A stretch of 64,000 nucleotides of DNA from Dyadobacter sp. CY326 (GTDB lineage: Bacteria; Bacteroidota; Bacteroidia; Cytophagales; Spirosomataceae): the NCBI RefSeq assembly GCF_021390515.1, contig NZ_JAJUXI010000007.1, positions 310,001 to 374,000 of the forward strand, in the 5' to 3' direction. Position numbers and translations under genes: made by a program. Shown one piece after another: positions 51,080-61,414 of the stretch. The first letter of the stretch is position 1. Every line of letters begins with the position of its first letter. The notes beneath the pieces are model-generated. The model searched no databases, was not told the origin of the DNA, and worked only from the letters and a program-made list of their open reading frames with translations.

Positions 51080-51964
51080 CTAAACATTCATTTTTGTAAC
51101 ATTCTTGAAGCTGATGTCAATGGCTTCAAGCGCTGGTCTTTTCGCCACATCCTGCTCAACAAAAAAGTGCGTCATTCCTGCAATCTTACGTGCATCAAAA
51201 ATCTTTTTGAAGTCAATCGAGCCAGTTCCAACTTCTGCAAATGACTGATCGCCTTTGTCCATATCCTTCACATGCCATAGCGGGAAACGACCTGGATATT
51301 TCTTAAACAAATCGACCGGATCCAAACCAGCTTTCACGATCCAATACAAATCCAATTCAAGCTTAACCAAATCAGGATCAGTGCTGGCGATAAGATCATA
51401 AGGAAGCTGGCCGTCCATTTTCTTGAATTCAAAATCATGGTTATGGTAACCGAACTGCAAACCTGCCTTTTTAGCAACTTCACCTGATTTGTTGAACAGA
51501 TCAACATATTTTTTGTAATCTTCAATAGACTTTCTTTCTCCATCCGTCAGATATGCGCAGTTCACATATTTTTGGCCGATAGAAGCTGCATCGTCAACTG
51601 CACGTTGCCAGTCATTGGAAAGTGTGCCTTTTTGGTCTTTCATCTGCACACCAGCGCCATAATGTCCGCTTACCGGATCAAGTCCAAGGCCGTCCAAAAT
51701 TGCTTTAAATTCTTTTGGCGACTTTCCGAAGAACTTTCCATCATTATAGCCGAAAAGCTCCACTTCTTTATAGCCGATTGCCGCTACTTTTTTCAATGTT
51801 CCTTCCAAATCTTTTGAAAGATCCTGGCGAAGGGTGTAAAGCTGTAAACCTATTTTTGAAGATGCTTTTGCAGCAAAGTCAAGCTTCGAAAGCATTGGTG
51901 CAGCCAACATAAAAGTACTTGCTTTCATGAATGATTTCCGTGAAATCTTCTCGTTGTAGTTCAT
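51080..51964 (-). CDS. Exported sugar phosphate isomerase/epimerase (TIM barrel)
   Basis: A 294-residue xylose isomerase-like TIM-barrel protein. The N-terminus SRKSFMKASTFMLAAPMLSKL looks like a Tat-type or atypical signal segment, as is frequent in Bacteroidota paralogues of this family. Conserved metal-site segments are GYHNHDFEF, LELDLYWIVKAGLDP, PLWHVKDMD and HFFVEQD. It is the second gene of a pair with the esterase upstream, 30 bases apart, suggesting action on a sugar released outside the cytoplasm. Confidence 0.8.
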   Translation of the reverse strand: MNYNEKISRKSFMKASTFMLAAPMLSKLDFAAKASSKIGLQLYTLRQDLSKDLEGTLKKVAAIGYKEVELFGYNDGKFFGKSPKEFKAILDGLGLDPVSGHYGAGVQMKDQKGTLSNDWQRAVDDAASIGQKYVNCAYLTDGERKSIEDYKKYVDLFNKSGEVAKKAGLQFGYHNHDFEFKKMDGQLPYDLIASTDPDLVKLELDLYWIVKAGLDPVDLFKKYPGRFPLWHVKDMDKGDQSFAEVGTGSIDFKKIFDARKIAGMTHFFVEQDVAKRPALEAIDISFKNVTKMNV

Positions 51965-51994
51965 CTGTCTTAGTCGAAATTGGGGTTGGTTATA

Positions 51995-53677
51995 TTATTT
52001 GGTAATTGTAATCGCTCCTGAACTGGTAAGCTTCGTTTTCATCTCCTCCGTGATTTTCCAATCGTCAGAGAATCTGCCGTCAAAGATGGCGTTCATTGAA
52101 GAATCCTTGAAGAAGAACAAATCTTTTAACTCCGGCAATCTGCGGTGCATAACGGAAACGAATGGAAAGCCTTTATCCTCCGCGCCGCTCCACCAGGGCA
52201 GACCTGAATTGATGGCAACATAATGTTTGTCAATTGGAAAAACATAAAGTAAACCATGTGTTTTATCGGCTGCATTCAAATGTAAGGGAAGTTTATCCGC
52301 GTATTTTGCAATCATCGCGTTGGTTTCTTTTGTGCCAAACAGAATGAGATTGCTGCTTTCAATGTCGCTCGGCCGAACTTCCTTATCTGACAAAACTCTT
52401 GGAAAGAACATGATCCGGCCTAAAAACTCGCCCCTATAATGCGACCAGTAAGCCGCTTGTGTAGCAAGATCAACGCGCTTCTTCAATTCTTCGGGTGACG
52501 GATTGTCAGCAGTGCCGTAGACATAAACATGGCGACTTGAAAACGCATCATAAATCGGCCCCTCCGCACCTTTTTTCTTTACTATGCCAGTTGCAATCGG
52601 GCTTGTAGCAACAGTCCAAACATTGTTGTTTTTCACAAATGAAACGGAACTGTCTGTTTTAGCAGTTAACGCTTTTCCGTCAATCGTGAATGTCACATTG
52701 GATGCCGCGTTGAATTTCGGATGACCTTTTAGGTTGACTGTGAATGCAAAAAGATTTTTAGTTGTAATCGTTGCAGCATTAGGCTTATTGAGATTGGCGT
52801 CAATCTCCGCCAATGTTCCAAGATTCATTTTATCAAACTGAACCCAAAATGCTTTGTTGTATTTATACTGCTTGCTGACAAATTTCACGCGATCAGGAAA
52901 TGGATTGCGCTCCGCGTGACCAAACCATTCAAAGATAAATTCATTGTCATAAGCGCTCACCCAGCTGTCGTGCTTTACATCTACAAATTCTTTATAACTC
53001 ACTTCAACACCAATATCCTGCAAATGTTCAACCCACTTCCGCGTGCCTGCAACAGGAACAACGGGATCAGCGTCACCATGGAAAAAGTGAACGGGAAAAT
53101 TCAGTGCGTTGGAAGCCAGGTCAAATGTTCCTTCCGGCGGCGCAGGGCAAACTGGCGCAATGGCAGCCCAAATGTCAGGACGAGTAAGCCCTATCCACAA
53201 AGTTCCGCCGCCGCCCATGGACAAGCCGGTGAGGTAAGTTTTATTTTCATCAATTTTAAAACGCATTTTGACATCATCCAGCACGTCATAAACGTCTTCC
53301 TCTGGAATGCCTTGGTAACCCGCGGTTCCCCTCGCATAAGGCGCAGCAACAATAAAATCAACATCATCCCACTGAGGAAAAGATCTGCTTGCTTCTACAT
53401 CCGTTTCGCCCTCAGCATTGCTTTTTCCGAAAACCCGGCGCAAGTCCAACCGGTGATTGGAACCGGCTCCATGGAGCATGATAACCAAAGGATATTTCTT
53501 GGTTTCGTCAAAGTTTTTGGGAAGATAAAGACCGTAAGGCTGCTCTGTGTCGTCTGCATCTGAGAAGAAAGTCAAGACCTGCGGGCCGGAGGAAAGTCTC
53601 TGTGCTTGTACATCAGCAATGTTTGATATTAAGCCCAGAACAGTAAAAACCGCAACATTCCAAAATTTGATTCTCAT
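51995..53677 (-). CDS. Exported alpha/beta hydrolase (PHB depolymerase/prolyl oligopeptidase-like)
   Basis: A 560-residue secreted hydrolase. A signal peptide ending ADVQAQ is followed by an alpha/beta hydrolase domain (about 35-270) with oxyanion segment LVIMLHGAG, nucleophile GLSMGGGG, FHGDADPVVPV with the Asp, and VKHDSW with the His. A second part (about 280-560) has no clear family by eye. It resembles carbohydrate esterases of the Bacteroidota dienelactone hydrolase type. It pairs with the exported sugar isomerase gene downstream. Confidence 0.8.
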   Translation of the reverse strand: MRIKFWNVAVFTVLGLISNIADVQAQRLSSGPQVLTFFSDADDTEQPYGLYLPKNFDETKKYPLVIMLHGAGSNHRLDLRRVFGKSNAEGETDVEASRSFPQWDDVDFIVAAPYARGTAGYQGIPEEDVYDVLDDVKMRFKIDENKTYLTGLSMGGGGTLWIGLTRPDIWAAIAPVCPAPPEGTFDLASNALNFPVHFFHGDADPVVPVAGTRKWVEHLQDIGVEVSYKEFVDVKHDSWVSAYDNEFIFEWFGHAERNPFPDRVKFVSKQYKYNKAFWVQFDKMNLGTLAEIDANLNKPNAATITTKNLFAFTVNLKGHPKFNAASNVTFTIDGKALTAKTDSSVSFVKNNNVWTVATSPIATGIVKKKGAEGPIYDAFSSRHVYVYGTADNPSPEELKKRVDLATQAAYWSHYRGEFLGRIMFFPRVLSDKEVRPSDIESSNLILFGTKETNAMIAKYADKLPLHLNAADKTHGLLYVFPIDKHYVAINSGLPWWSGAEDKGFPFVSVMHRRLPELKDLFFFKDSSMNAIFDGRFSDDWKITEEMKTKLTSSGAITITK

Positions 53678-53776
53678 CTCGATATGATAATTTTCTTGGG
53701 CTAAATATAAACTAAATCATAACGACTATTTGCTAAAATCTGCATTTCATTCTTGGTAATGAATGTTAACACAAAA

Positions 53777-53803
53777 AAAGGCGGATCAGATGATCCGCCT
53801 TTC
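53777..53803. terminator. Terminator between esterase and clpC region
   Basis: A 12-bp perfect stem AAAGGCGGATCA/TGATCCGCCTTT with a two-base centre and an A-run at the left, so it terminates minus-strand transcription from clpC best. Confidence 0.85.
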
Positions 53804-53832
53804 AAGCATTATTACTTTAAAAGATCCACCGA

Positions 53833-56373
53833 TTAATTGGCTAGCTCTTCTTCTTTTTTACGAACACTGATAACAAGTTGTTCACTGTTCTCTTCGTGAT
53901 TGGCAACCAGCACATCGCCTTCGCGCAAATCGCCTTTCAATATTTCCTCTGCTACGGGATCTTCAAGATATTTTTGGATCGCTCGGTTCAAAGGACGTGC
54001 TCCATATTGAGGATCGTATCCTTTTTCTGATAAGAAGTCCTTCGCAGGAATTGTCAATTCTATTTCGTATCCCAAACCTTTCACACGGTTAAACAATTTT
54101 CCTAGTGAAATGTCTATGATTCTGTGCAAATCTTCGCGTTGAAGCGAATTAAACACGATCACATCATCTAAACGGTTCAAGAATTCAGGAGAGAATGCTT
54201 TCCGAAGTGCACTTTGAATAGTGCCTTTCATGATATCATCCTGATTTTCTGTTTTGGCTTTGGTTGAGAAACCAATTCCAGATCCGAAATCTTTCAAATC
54301 ACGCGCTCCAATGTTAGAAGTCATGATAATGATCGTGTTTCTGAAATCAACTCTGCGTCCCAAACCATCCGTCAGGATTCCATCGTCAAGCACTTGCAAT
54401 AGAATGTTAAACACATCCGGGTGCGCTTTTTCGATCTCATCCAAAAGAACTACGCTGTAAGGCTTGCGTCTGATTTTCTCGGTCAGCTGCCCACCTTCTT
54501 CGTAACCCACATATCCCGGAGGCGCTCCAACCAAACGCGATACGCTGAATTTCTCCATGTATTCGCTCATGTCAATGCGCACCAGTGAATCTTCTTTATC
54601 AAACAGATAAGAAGAAAGCACTTTGGCAAGCTCAGTTTTACCTACACCAGTCGGTCCAAGGAAAATGAACGACCCGATTGGTTTTTTCGGATCTTTCAAG
54701 CCAACCCTTGTGCGTTGAATTGCTTTGGTAAGCTTTTCAATCGGCGGGTTTTGACCAATTACTTTGGCTTTCAATTCGTCAGCCATGTTCAGCAATTTCT
54801 TGCCTTCGTCCATGGACACATTGGTTACCGGGATGCCCGTCATCATTGCAACCACTTCGGCCACATTGTGTTCAGTTACCGTGTAACGTTTTTGTTTTGT
54901 TTCTTCTTCCCAAGCCAGTTTAGCGCGCTCCAATTGATCGATCAATTTCTTTTCACGATCTCTTAATTGCGCAGCTTCTTCATATTTCTGGCTCTTAACA
55001 ACCCTGTTCTTTTCCTGCTTGATATTTTCAATCTGCTCTTCAAGAACGAGAATGTCTTCGGGAACTGTAATGTTGCTGATGTGAACCCGCGCTCCTACTT
55101 CATCCAAAACGTCAATCGCCTTATCCGGCAAGAAACGGTCTGTAATATAACGCTCAGACAATTTAACAGCAGTGCTGATCGACTCAGGCGTATAGTTTAC
55201 GTGGTGGTGATCTTCGTATTTATCCTTGATGTTTTCAAGGATCTGAATGGTTTCTTCGATTGAAGTTGCATCCACCATCACCATTTGGAAACGACGTGCT
55301 AATGCACCGTCTTTCTCAATATACTGGCGATATTCGTCTAATGTCGTCGCACCGATACATTGAATTTCTCCGCGTGATAATGCAGGCTTAAACATGTTTG
55401 AAGCATCCAAAGAACCGGAAGCGCCACCTGCACCTACAATTGTATGAAGCTCATCAATGAACAGGATCACATCCGGAGATTTTTCCAATTCATTCATTAC
55501 TGCTTTCATTCTCTCTTCAAACTGTCCGCGATATTTTGTTCCGGCAACCAATGATGCCAAATCAAGCGTTACAACGCGTTTGCCGAAAAGCACGCGAGAA
55601 ACTTTTTTCTGAACAATCCTTAATGCAAGACCTTCAGCGATAGCAGTTTTACCTACACCGGGCTCACCAATAAGAATTGGGTTATTCTTTTTACGACGGC
55701 TAAGGATCTGAGCGACACGTTCGATTTCTTTCTCACGTCCAACGATCGGATCCAATTTGCCAACCTCGGCCATTTTGGTAAGGTCGCGTCCAAAGTTATC
55801 CAACACAGGAGTCCGTGATTTTTCAGCTCCTTTTGATTCTTTACCAGATGCAGAGCCGCTTCCTCCTCCAAACATGCCACCTCTTGCCTCATCATCTCCG
55901 TCTTCGGTCTCCGGCCCCATATGCGGCTTGGATCCTGATGATTGATATTCTAACATTTCCTTGATGACTTCGTAGTTAACATTAAATTTATGCAGAATCT
56001 GGGTGCCTACATTGTCTTCGTCGCGCAAAATCGAAAGCAGTAAATGCTCCGTTCCGATCAAATTACTCTTAAATATTTTGGCTTCCAGATAAGTAATTTT
56101 CAGCACTTTCTCTGACTGTCTTGTCAGCGGAATATTTTGTAAATTCTTTACGTTGTTGGTCGCTGCGCCTTTTGTTGCCTGCTCAATGGTTTGTCGTACA
56201 TCATCCAAAGAAACGCCCAGCTTTTTCAATAAGCCTATCGCCACTCCGTCTCCCTCACGAATCATTCCCAGTAACAAATGCTCTGCTCCAATGTAATCAT
56301 GACCGAGGCGAAGTGCTTCTTCCCGGCTCATCGTGATTACCTCTTTCACTCTATTCGAAAATTTTGCTTCCAT
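53833..56373 (-). CDS. clpC: ATP-dependent Clp protease ATPase ClpC
   Basis: An 846-residue Hsp100 unfoldase that feeds substrates to ClpP. It has two N-terminal Clp repeats (1-145), a Gly/Ser-rich linker, the first AAA module with GEPGVGKTA, a middle domain with a UVR-type segment ([20 protein letters not shown]), the second AAA module with GPTGVGKTE and [16 protein letters not shown], and a GIGF loop for ClpP docking. The middle domain marks it as ClpC rather than ClpA or ClpB. It is monocistronic by spacing; no mcsAB or ctsR genes are near. Confidence 0.94.
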   Translation of the reverse strand: MEAKFSNRVKEVITMSREEALRLGHDYIGAEHLLLGMIREGDGVAIGLLKKLGVSLDDVRQTIEQATKGAATNNVKNLQNIPLTRQSEKVLKITYLEAKIFKSNLIGTEHLLLSILRDEDNVGTQILHKFNVNYEVIKEMLEYQSSGSKPHMGPETEDGDDEARGGMFGGGSGSASGKESKGAEKSRTPVLDNFGRDLTKMAEVGKLDPIVGREKEIERVAQILSRRKKNNPILIGEPGVGKTAIAEGLALRIVQKKVSRVLFGKRVVTLDLASLVAGTKYRGQFEERMKAVMNELEKSPDVILFIDELHTIVGAGGASGSLDASNMFKPALSRGEIQCIGATTLDEYRQYIEKDGALARRFQMVMVDATSIEETIQILENIKDKYEDHHHVNYTPESISTAVKLSERYITDRFLPDKAIDVLDEVGARVHISNITVPEDILVLEEQIENIKQEKNRVVKSQKYEEAAQLRDREKKLIDQLERAKLAWEEETKQKRYTVTEHNVAEVVAMMTGIPVTNVSMDEGKKLLNMADELKAKVIGQNPPIEKLTKAIQRTRVGLKDPKKPIGSFIFLGPTGVGKTELAKVLSSYLFDKEDSLVRIDMSEYMEKFSVSRLVGAPPGYVGYEEGGQLTEKIRRKPYSVVLLDEIEKAHPDVFNILLQVLDDGILTDGLGRRVDFRNTIIIMTSNIGARDLKDFGSGIGFSTKAKTENQDDIMKGTIQSALRKAFSPEFLNRLDDVIVFNSLQREDLHRIIDISLGKLFNRVKGLGYEIELTIPAKDFLSEKGYDPQYGARPLNRAIQKYLEDPVAEEILKGDLREGDVLVANHEENSEQLVISVRKKEEELAN

Positions 56374-56439
56374 TGTGTAGCAATAAAAAGTGTTTTAATA
56401 TTCTAAACGCTACTTGATCCTCGATTGTTCAAAATAGCT

Positions 56440-57087
56440 TTATTGAAATTTACAGGATTTTAACAAAACACTTTTTGCCTCAGGACCCATATTAAATAGC
56501 AGATCAATAATACTCAGGTTACTTACAAAATCATTCCCGAAGGTTTGATAATAAGGCACTGGCTGGTAATATTCAGAGGGAATTAGGCTTTTCCTGTTGT
56601 TAATGAGGGAAATAGCATTAAACACCTTGCTTTCATCCACAACCACACCTGACAAATTGTACTGTAATTCCTTCTTAACTCCTACCAATCTAAGACAAAT
56701 TGTCAATAATTCATAATTCAAATCGACGAGATATGCTAATTTTTTGTCGTATATATCCAAAATTTCGGGGGCATAAAACTCGTAGAACGGGGATTTTCCG
56801 TAGGCTGATTTCAAGCAGCCGAGATGACGTCGCATCCAGTCCTGGCCGTAGTCAATCTTTATGTCTTTGGTGGGGGTGGCTGCCTCGTACTTTTTGACCG
56901 GAACCGTTAACAAATCTGTTTTATTCGCAGTAAGAACACTACATCGGTTGCGATAACTTTGCTTCACATATCGCTCTTCAATGTCGATGAAAATACGGTC
57001 GTATTTTAATAAACAGGTAAAATAAGCGATGCAAGGTAAATACTGTAATTCAATCCGTAAATCCGTGAACTCGTCACGATCACTCAA
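56440..57087 (-). CDS. WbqC-family protein
   Basis: A protein of about 215 residues of the WbqC-like family. The ELQYLPCIAYFTCLLKYDRIFIDIEERYVKQSYRNRC start and the final FNMGPEAKSVLL motif are characteristic. WbqC genes occur in polysaccharide loci, but the activity is unknown. There is no ATG start. A promoter match at 57103-57134 puts transcription start near 57100, which rules out the TTG at 57105 and leaves TTG 57087 as the best start, just before the conserved region. Confidence 0.8.
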   Translation of the reverse strand: MSDRDEFTDLRIELQYLPCIAYFTCLLKYDRIFIDIEERYVKQSYRNRCSVLTANKTDLLTVPVKKYEAATPTKDIKIDYGQDWMRRHLGCLKSAYGKSPFYEFYAPEILDIYDKKLAYLVDLNYELLTICLRLVGVKKELQYNLSGVVVDESKVFNAISLINNRKSLIPSEYYQPVPYYQTFGNDFVSNLSIIDLLFNMGPEAKSVLLKSCKFQ

Positions 57088-57102
57088 AATTTGTGACACT
57101 AT

Positions 57103-57134
57103 CAAATATGGTAAAGGCTTATGATATTATCAAA
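57103..57134 (-). promoter_or_regulatory. Promoter of the WbqC-family gene
   Basis: On the minus strand TTTG (57131-57134), a 20-nt spacer and CATATTTG (57103-57110) match the Bacteroidota boxes with one mismatch, in an AT-rich gap. Confidence 0.5.
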
Positions 57135-57201
57135 AAATTCATAATAAATATTTTGCACCGGTAGCAATGTACAATTCGAACACTGAATGATACAATTCCT
57201 G

Positions 57202-57828
57202 TTATAAAAAGATACTGATATCGCCCAGCCCTTCCCGGATTATTTCAAAGCCATCGTTGTCAGCTTTTACAATCGTCGATGCCACATTGCCGCCGTATCC
57301 ACCGTCCACAACCATATCCACCTGATGCTGAAATTTTTCATAAATCAACTCAGGATCAGTAGAATACTCGATAATTTCGTCTTCGTCTTTAATCGACGTT
57401 GTAACGATCGGATTGCCTAATTCTTTTACGATCAAACGCGGAATCATGTTGTCAGGAATACGAATCCCCACGCTTTTTTTGTTGGTGTTGAGCAGTTTGG
57501 GCACATTGCTCGTGGCTTCGAGGATAAAAGTATATGGCCCGGGCAGCACTTTTTTCATGATTTTGAAGGCAGCCGTGTCCACCCGCGCGAAGTCTGCAAT
57601 GTGGCTTAGATCGTAGCAAATAAATGAAAAATCATTTTTTTGAGGTTTGATGCCTTTGATTCGGGCAATTCTTTCGACGGCGCGGGAGTTGTAAATGTCG
57701 CAGCCCAGTCCATAAACCGTGTCGGTGGGATAAATGACCAATCCGCCGTTTCGAAGACAATCGACAACCTGGCGTATTCTTCTTTCGTCAGGATTTTGGG
57801 GATAAATTTTAATGAACTCAGCAGGCAT
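57202..57828 (-). CDS. Sua5/YciO/YrdC family protein (threonylcarbamoyl-AMP synthase-like)
   Basis: A 208-residue protein of the YrdC fold. The nucleotide loop [13 protein letters not shown] near residues 35-47, [11 protein letters not shown] and VGIRIPDN match the family; KPQKNDFSF is closer to YciO than to the KxR-SxP-x of TsaC. It may make threonylcarbamoyl-AMP for tRNA t6A or be the YciO paralogue with weak activity. The ATG at 57828 is used; a TTG four codons earlier is possible. Last gene of the run from mltG. Confidence 0.83.
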   Translation of the reverse strand: MPAEFIKIYPQNPDERRIRQVVDCLRNGGLVIYPTDTVYGLGCDIYNSRAVERIARIKGIKPQKNDFSFICYDLSHIADFARVDTAAFKIMKKVLPGPYTFILEATSNVPKLLNTNKKSVGIRIPDNMIPRLIVKELGNPIVTTSIKDEDEIIEYSTDPELIYEKFQHQVDMVVDGGYGGNVASTIVKADNDGFEIIREGLGDISIFL

Positions 57829-57858
57829 AGGCAATAGCAACTTTAAAGAATAACAATT

Positions 57859-58851
57859 CTAGAAGCTAAATCCTTCCTGTCCAAGTGCTTTTTTTAAGTT
57901 TTTGATATAAAATCGATAAGCGAAATTGACTGGAAGATGCAGCCTGCACATGACTACGATCAGCTCGGTTTGCCATCCGGGATTCTCAATATAATTTAGC
58001 AAAACCCGAAAACGGATCGCAAGCTCAAATTCCTGCGCATACCAGCATTTGCGAATGAATGTGCGAATGCGAGCCGCCAGCAGATCAAATTCTTGCTGAT
58101 CGCGGTTTAGATCGTAGGCTTTGTTGCAAACTGCATAATAGGAAGCCAGCATGCCGCTGCCCTTTTTGTAAACCATTGAAGAAAGTGAAGTGGGAACGAT
58201 GCGCTTTTTGGTCAACACTTCATCCAGATAAAAATATTTGAATTTTGTCGCCGAGCGCACCCAAAAATCGAAGTCTTCAAATGTCAGTGTTTCATCGTAA
58301 CCACCCAGCCCGATTAATGCCTCGGTGCGCATGATCATTGTGGGCGTGCAAATGAAATATCGTTCCAAAACATTCTTGTAAACATCCCCGGAAGGCACGT
58401 TATGCGCCGCTTTTCCTTGCTTGTCAACCTGATAATGATAGTCCAGATATTTTCCGGCGGGAGTGATATACAATGCATTGGTAAAAACCACAGCGTATTC
58501 GTCAGAAAGCTGTTCAAATGCTTCCACCTGCTTTTCAATGCGCTCGGGCATCAGCAGATCATCGCCGGAGAGGTCGATCACGTATTTTCCTTTCGCGATG
58601 GAAAGCCCTATGTTGAAAGCTTTGCAAAGCCCGGAATTAAACGTGTTTTTGATTAATATGAACTGGTTCGAAGCCGCTTTAAACCGCTCGATTTTGGTGA
58701 GCGTCTGATCCGTGCTCGCGTTGTCAATGACAATCAGCTCAATGTGTGCATAAGTTTGCTGGAAGACTGAATGAAGTGTTTCTTCAATATATTTTTCCTG
58801 ATTATAGGCTGTCAGGATAACAGTCACCAATGGCTTTTCCTTCTCTTTCAT
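57859..58851 (-). CDS. Family 2 glycosyltransferase
   Basis: A 330-residue GT-A glycosyltransferase. VTVILTAYNQEKYIEETLHSVFQQTY opens the domain; IDLSGDDLLMPERIEKQ holds the metal-binding DxD-like pair, and GGYDETLTFEDFDFWVRSA is the acceptor-side motif with the likely catalytic Asp. I start at MKEKEKPLVTV because the 27 codons before it are unlike the family. No wzx/wzy or other glycan genes are adjacent, so the glycan is unknown. It lies between yihY and the Sua5-like gene on the same strand. Confidence 0.85.
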   Translation of the reverse strand: MKEKEKPLVTVILTAYNQEKYIEETLHSVFQQTYAHIELIVIDNASTDQTLTKIERFKAASNQFILIKNTFNSGLCKAFNIGLSIAKGKYVIDLSGDDLLMPERIEKQVEAFEQLSDEYAVVFTNALYITPAGKYLDYHYQVDKQGKAAHNVPSGDVYKNVLERYFICTPTMIMRTEALIGLGGYDETLTFEDFDFWVRSATKFKYFYLDEVLTKKRIVPTSLSSMVYKKGSGMLASYYAVCNKAYDLNRDQQEFDLLAARIRTFIRKCWYAQEFELAIRFRVLLNYIENPGWQTELIVVMCRLHLPVNFAYRFYIKNLKKALGQEGFSF

Positions 58852-58954
58852 TTCAACATGCAGTATCACAATTCCCGTCTCACAGCCCGATTTTAATGTT
58901 TTGGCGGCCGTAAGTTTCAAAATTAGCAACATTCACCACATGTCAGAGAAGTAG

Positions 58955-59893
58955 TTAGTTTGCGGTAAATCGCTGCTTCGGGACAATTTTTCCCTTGGCT
59001 GCGGCTGCGATGCCAGCGTTAATTTCAAAGCCAAGAATGATCACAAAAGCCAGCAAATAGAGCCAGATCATGAGCGCTATCATGGTTCCAATGGAGCCGT
59101 AAAGCTTGTTATAAGAGCTGAATCTCGATAAATAATAGGAGAAACCATATGTCGCAGTCAGAATCAACACGGACGCAATGACAGAGCCTGCATTGATGAA
59201 ACCAAACTGCCGCCCATGAGAAGGAGCAATGCGATAAATAAGTGAAATAGTCAGCATTAGGGACCCAAAACTGATCAGATAACGCGTAATATTCAGCAAT
59301 GTGATGGTCCAATTATCTTGCAAAATGCTCCAATCGCTCAGAATGTTCATCACAGCGTCTCCCACGATGAGAAGAATGACCGACAGGAACAGAACAACAA
59401 TCAAAAGCAATGTCAGCAAGGTCGCGATTGCCCTTAATTTCAGAAAACCCCTGATTTCAATATCATCATAAACCATATCAAAAGAGCGCATCAGTGACAT
59501 CATTCCATTGGTCGACGCGATAAGCGCGAAAATGAAACCGAAAGAAAGCACGCCTTTCCGCGGCCTGCTGATAATGTCCATGATCGTTTGGTCTGCATCC
59601 TGAAAAATCCCGCTCGGAATGTTTTCGCGAAGCAATTCCATGATCTGCTCATCCAAATGCTCGATCGGGATGTAGGGAATTAATGTAAAAAGGAAAATGA
59701 TCGCAGGAAAAGAGGCAAGTGTCAGGCTGTAAGCAACCGCTGACGCGCGTTGGTCAATGTCATATTTGCGATTGCTCCGCACCAGATTGACCAGAATGTC
59801 ATATAAAGAAACTGTCTTGCTCAGGAAAACCTTTCGCTGCAGCCAGACGATAAGACGCTTGATCTGACGGTTTGTTAACAGTTTTTCAAGCAT
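58955..59893 (-). CDS. YihY/BrkB family inner-membrane protein
   Basis: A 312-residue membrane protein with about six helices. IDQRASAVAYSLTLASFPAIIFLFTLIPYIP near residue 45 and the late YGSIGTMIALMIWLYLLAFVIILGFEINAG are the strongly conserved signature of YihY/BrkB (once misnamed RNase BN). Its transport role is unsettled. It starts 11 bases after the thioesterase gene, so they share a transcript. Confidence 0.88.
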   Translation of the reverse strand: MLEKLLTNRQIKRLIVWLQRKVFLSKTVSLYDILVNLVRSNRKYDIDQRASAVAYSLTLASFPAIIFLFTLIPYIPIEHLDEQIMELLRENIPSGIFQDADQTIMDIISRPRKGVLSFGFIFALIASTNGMMSLMRSFDMVYDDIEIRGFLKLRAIATLLTLLLIVVLFLSVILLIVGDAVMNILSDWSILQDNWTITLLNITRYLISFGSLMLTISLIYRIAPSHGRQFGFINAGSVIASVLILTATYGFSYYLSRFSSYNKLYGSIGTMIALMIWLYLLAFVIILGFEINAGIAAAAKGKIVPKQRFTAN

Positions 59894-59904
59894 AGGCAGA
59901 CTAA

Positions 59905-60318
59905 TTAAATTTCAAAATACGGCTTCAACTTGTTGAGCAGCTTTTCCGGCGCGAGGCATAATTTTCCGTTGTCCCGGCGCTGAAAAACCAATGTCGTCTC
60001 ACCCGTATTCAACAGCACATTGTTTTGATTGCGTATTTCGTAATGAAAAACGACCCTAATCCCAGGCATTTCCTGCAAAGTAACGCGGATGCTTAGTTCG
60101 TCGTCGTAACGCGCGGGCTTCAAATAACGGGAATGGTTTTCATAAACCGGCATCATTACGCCTTCATCTTCCATCACTTTGTAGTGAAAATCAAGGCTCC
60201 GGAGCGCTTCAACCCGCCCTATTTCGTAATAACGGGCATAATTTCCATAATATACATAACCCATCTGGTCCGTATCTGCATAACGGACCCGCACGCCTTT
60301 GACTTCGTAAACGAACAT
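59905..60318 (-). CDS. Acyl-CoA thioesterase, YbgC/FadM type
   Basis: A 137-residue hot-dog fold thioesterase. VRYADTDQMGYVYYGNYARYYEIGRVEAL holds the catalytic Asp and the substrate-facing residues of the YbgC/FadM group. Such enzymes hydrolyse acyl-CoA or acyl-ACP in fatty-acid turnover. The ATG overlaps the mltG stop by one base (TAATG), so translation is coupled; longer frames into mltG are not real starts. Confidence 0.88.
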   Translation of the reverse strand: MFVYEVKGVRVRYADTDQMGYVYYGNYARYYEIGRVEALRSLDFHYKVMEDEGVMMPVYENHSRYLKPARYDDELSIRVTLQEMPGIRVVFHYEIRNQNNVLLNTGETTLVFQRRDNGKLCLAPEKLLNKLKPYFEI

Positions 60319-61355
60319 TATTTCATGATTTTGAGTCGGTTCAATTCGGCCTGATACATGCGTGCATTGTTCAAATGATCGGCATAATTGGTCGCAAATG
60401 CATGATAACCGGACAAGTCCGCCTTCGCACACATGTACACATAATCGTGCTTGTCATAATTCAAAACCGCATTCAGGGAATTGAGGTCGGCGACGCGGAT
60501 CGGGCCGGGAGGCAGACCCACATTTACGTAAGTGTTATAAGGCGATTTGATCAAAAGCTGTCCGTTTAAGATCCTTTTAATGGCAAAATCCTGCAACGCG
60601 AATTTGATCGTAGGGTCCGCCTGCAAAGGCATCTGCGCGTTTAAACGGTTAATATAAAGCCCAGCCACTTTGGCCCTCTCATCCACTTTTCTGGCTTGTT
60701 CTTCCTCAACAATGGAAGCCAGAATCGAAACCTGAACCGGTGTCAGCCCAATGGATTTTGCTTTTGCAGTCCGCTCTTCTGTCCAATATTTTTTGTATTC
60801 GCTGTGCATCCGGTCCAAAAACTTCTCTGTGCCCGTTGTCCAGTAAATCTCATAAGTGTTTGGCAAAAACATGGAAACAATTGTCAGCGTGTCCAATCCG
60901 TATTTATGGCAAACCTCCGGATCATTAAGCGCTTTTCTAAAATTTTCTTCTCCAAATGCAAACCGGCTTCCGATTCTTACGATCAAATCTTCTTTTAGCC
61001 TGATGTTGTTAAAGGTCAGTTTCACAGCATCCTGACTGCCAGCAGCAAGTTTTTTAACAACCGCGTAGTTGTTGGAATTCGGCTTGATCACATATCTTCC
61101 TGGCTTAACCTTATCCGGATATTTTAAAAGTTTGGCAAGAAACTGAAATGAAATATGATCATTGATCACTTCATGTTTGTTCAACGAATCCAGCACCGAT
61201 TTGTAAGTTCCGCCTTCCGGGATCAGCAATGCAAAACTCGTTTGCTTGTCAAGTTGCAGATTAGGCGTTTTAAATATTTGCCAAAAATAAAAAGTGAATG
61301 TTGTGGTAAGGATTGCAATGGTGACAAACAACCCAACTTTAAAATTACGCGACAT
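60318..61355 (-). CDS. mltG: Endolytic transglycosylase MltG
   Basis: A 345-residue membrane-anchored lytic transglycosylase that cuts growing glycan strands. One N-terminal helix (VGLFVTIAILTTTFTFYFW) is followed by a LysM-like subdomain (ALLIPEGGTYKSVLDSL) and the YceG catalytic domain: SILASIVEEEQ with the catalytic Glu, LQADPTIKFAL, SPYNTYVNVGLPPGPI. It leads the run mltG, thioesterase, yihY, glycosyltransferase and Sua5-like gene. Confidence 0.93.
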   Translation of the reverse strand: MSRNFKVGLFVTIAILTTTFTFYFWQIFKTPNLQLDKQTSFALLIPEGGTYKSVLDSLNKHEVINDHISFQFLAKLLKYPDKVKPGRYVIKPNSNNYAVVKKLAAGSQDAVKLTFNNIRLKEDLIVRIGSRFAFGEENFRKALNDPEVCHKYGLDTLTIVSMFLPNTYEIYWTTGTEKFLDRMHSEYKKYWTEERTAKAKSIGLTPVQVSILASIVEEEQARKVDERAKVAGLYINRLNAQMPLQADPTIKFALQDFAIKRILNGQLLIKSPYNTYVNVGLPPGPIRVADLNSLNAVLNYDKHDYVYMCAKADLSGYHAFATNYADHLNNARMYQAELNRLKIMK

Positions 61356-61414
61356 ATGATGTGTGGCTAACAGCTTCCGGCGATCGTCCGCCTCCGCTTC
61401 CGTTGTTTTATATG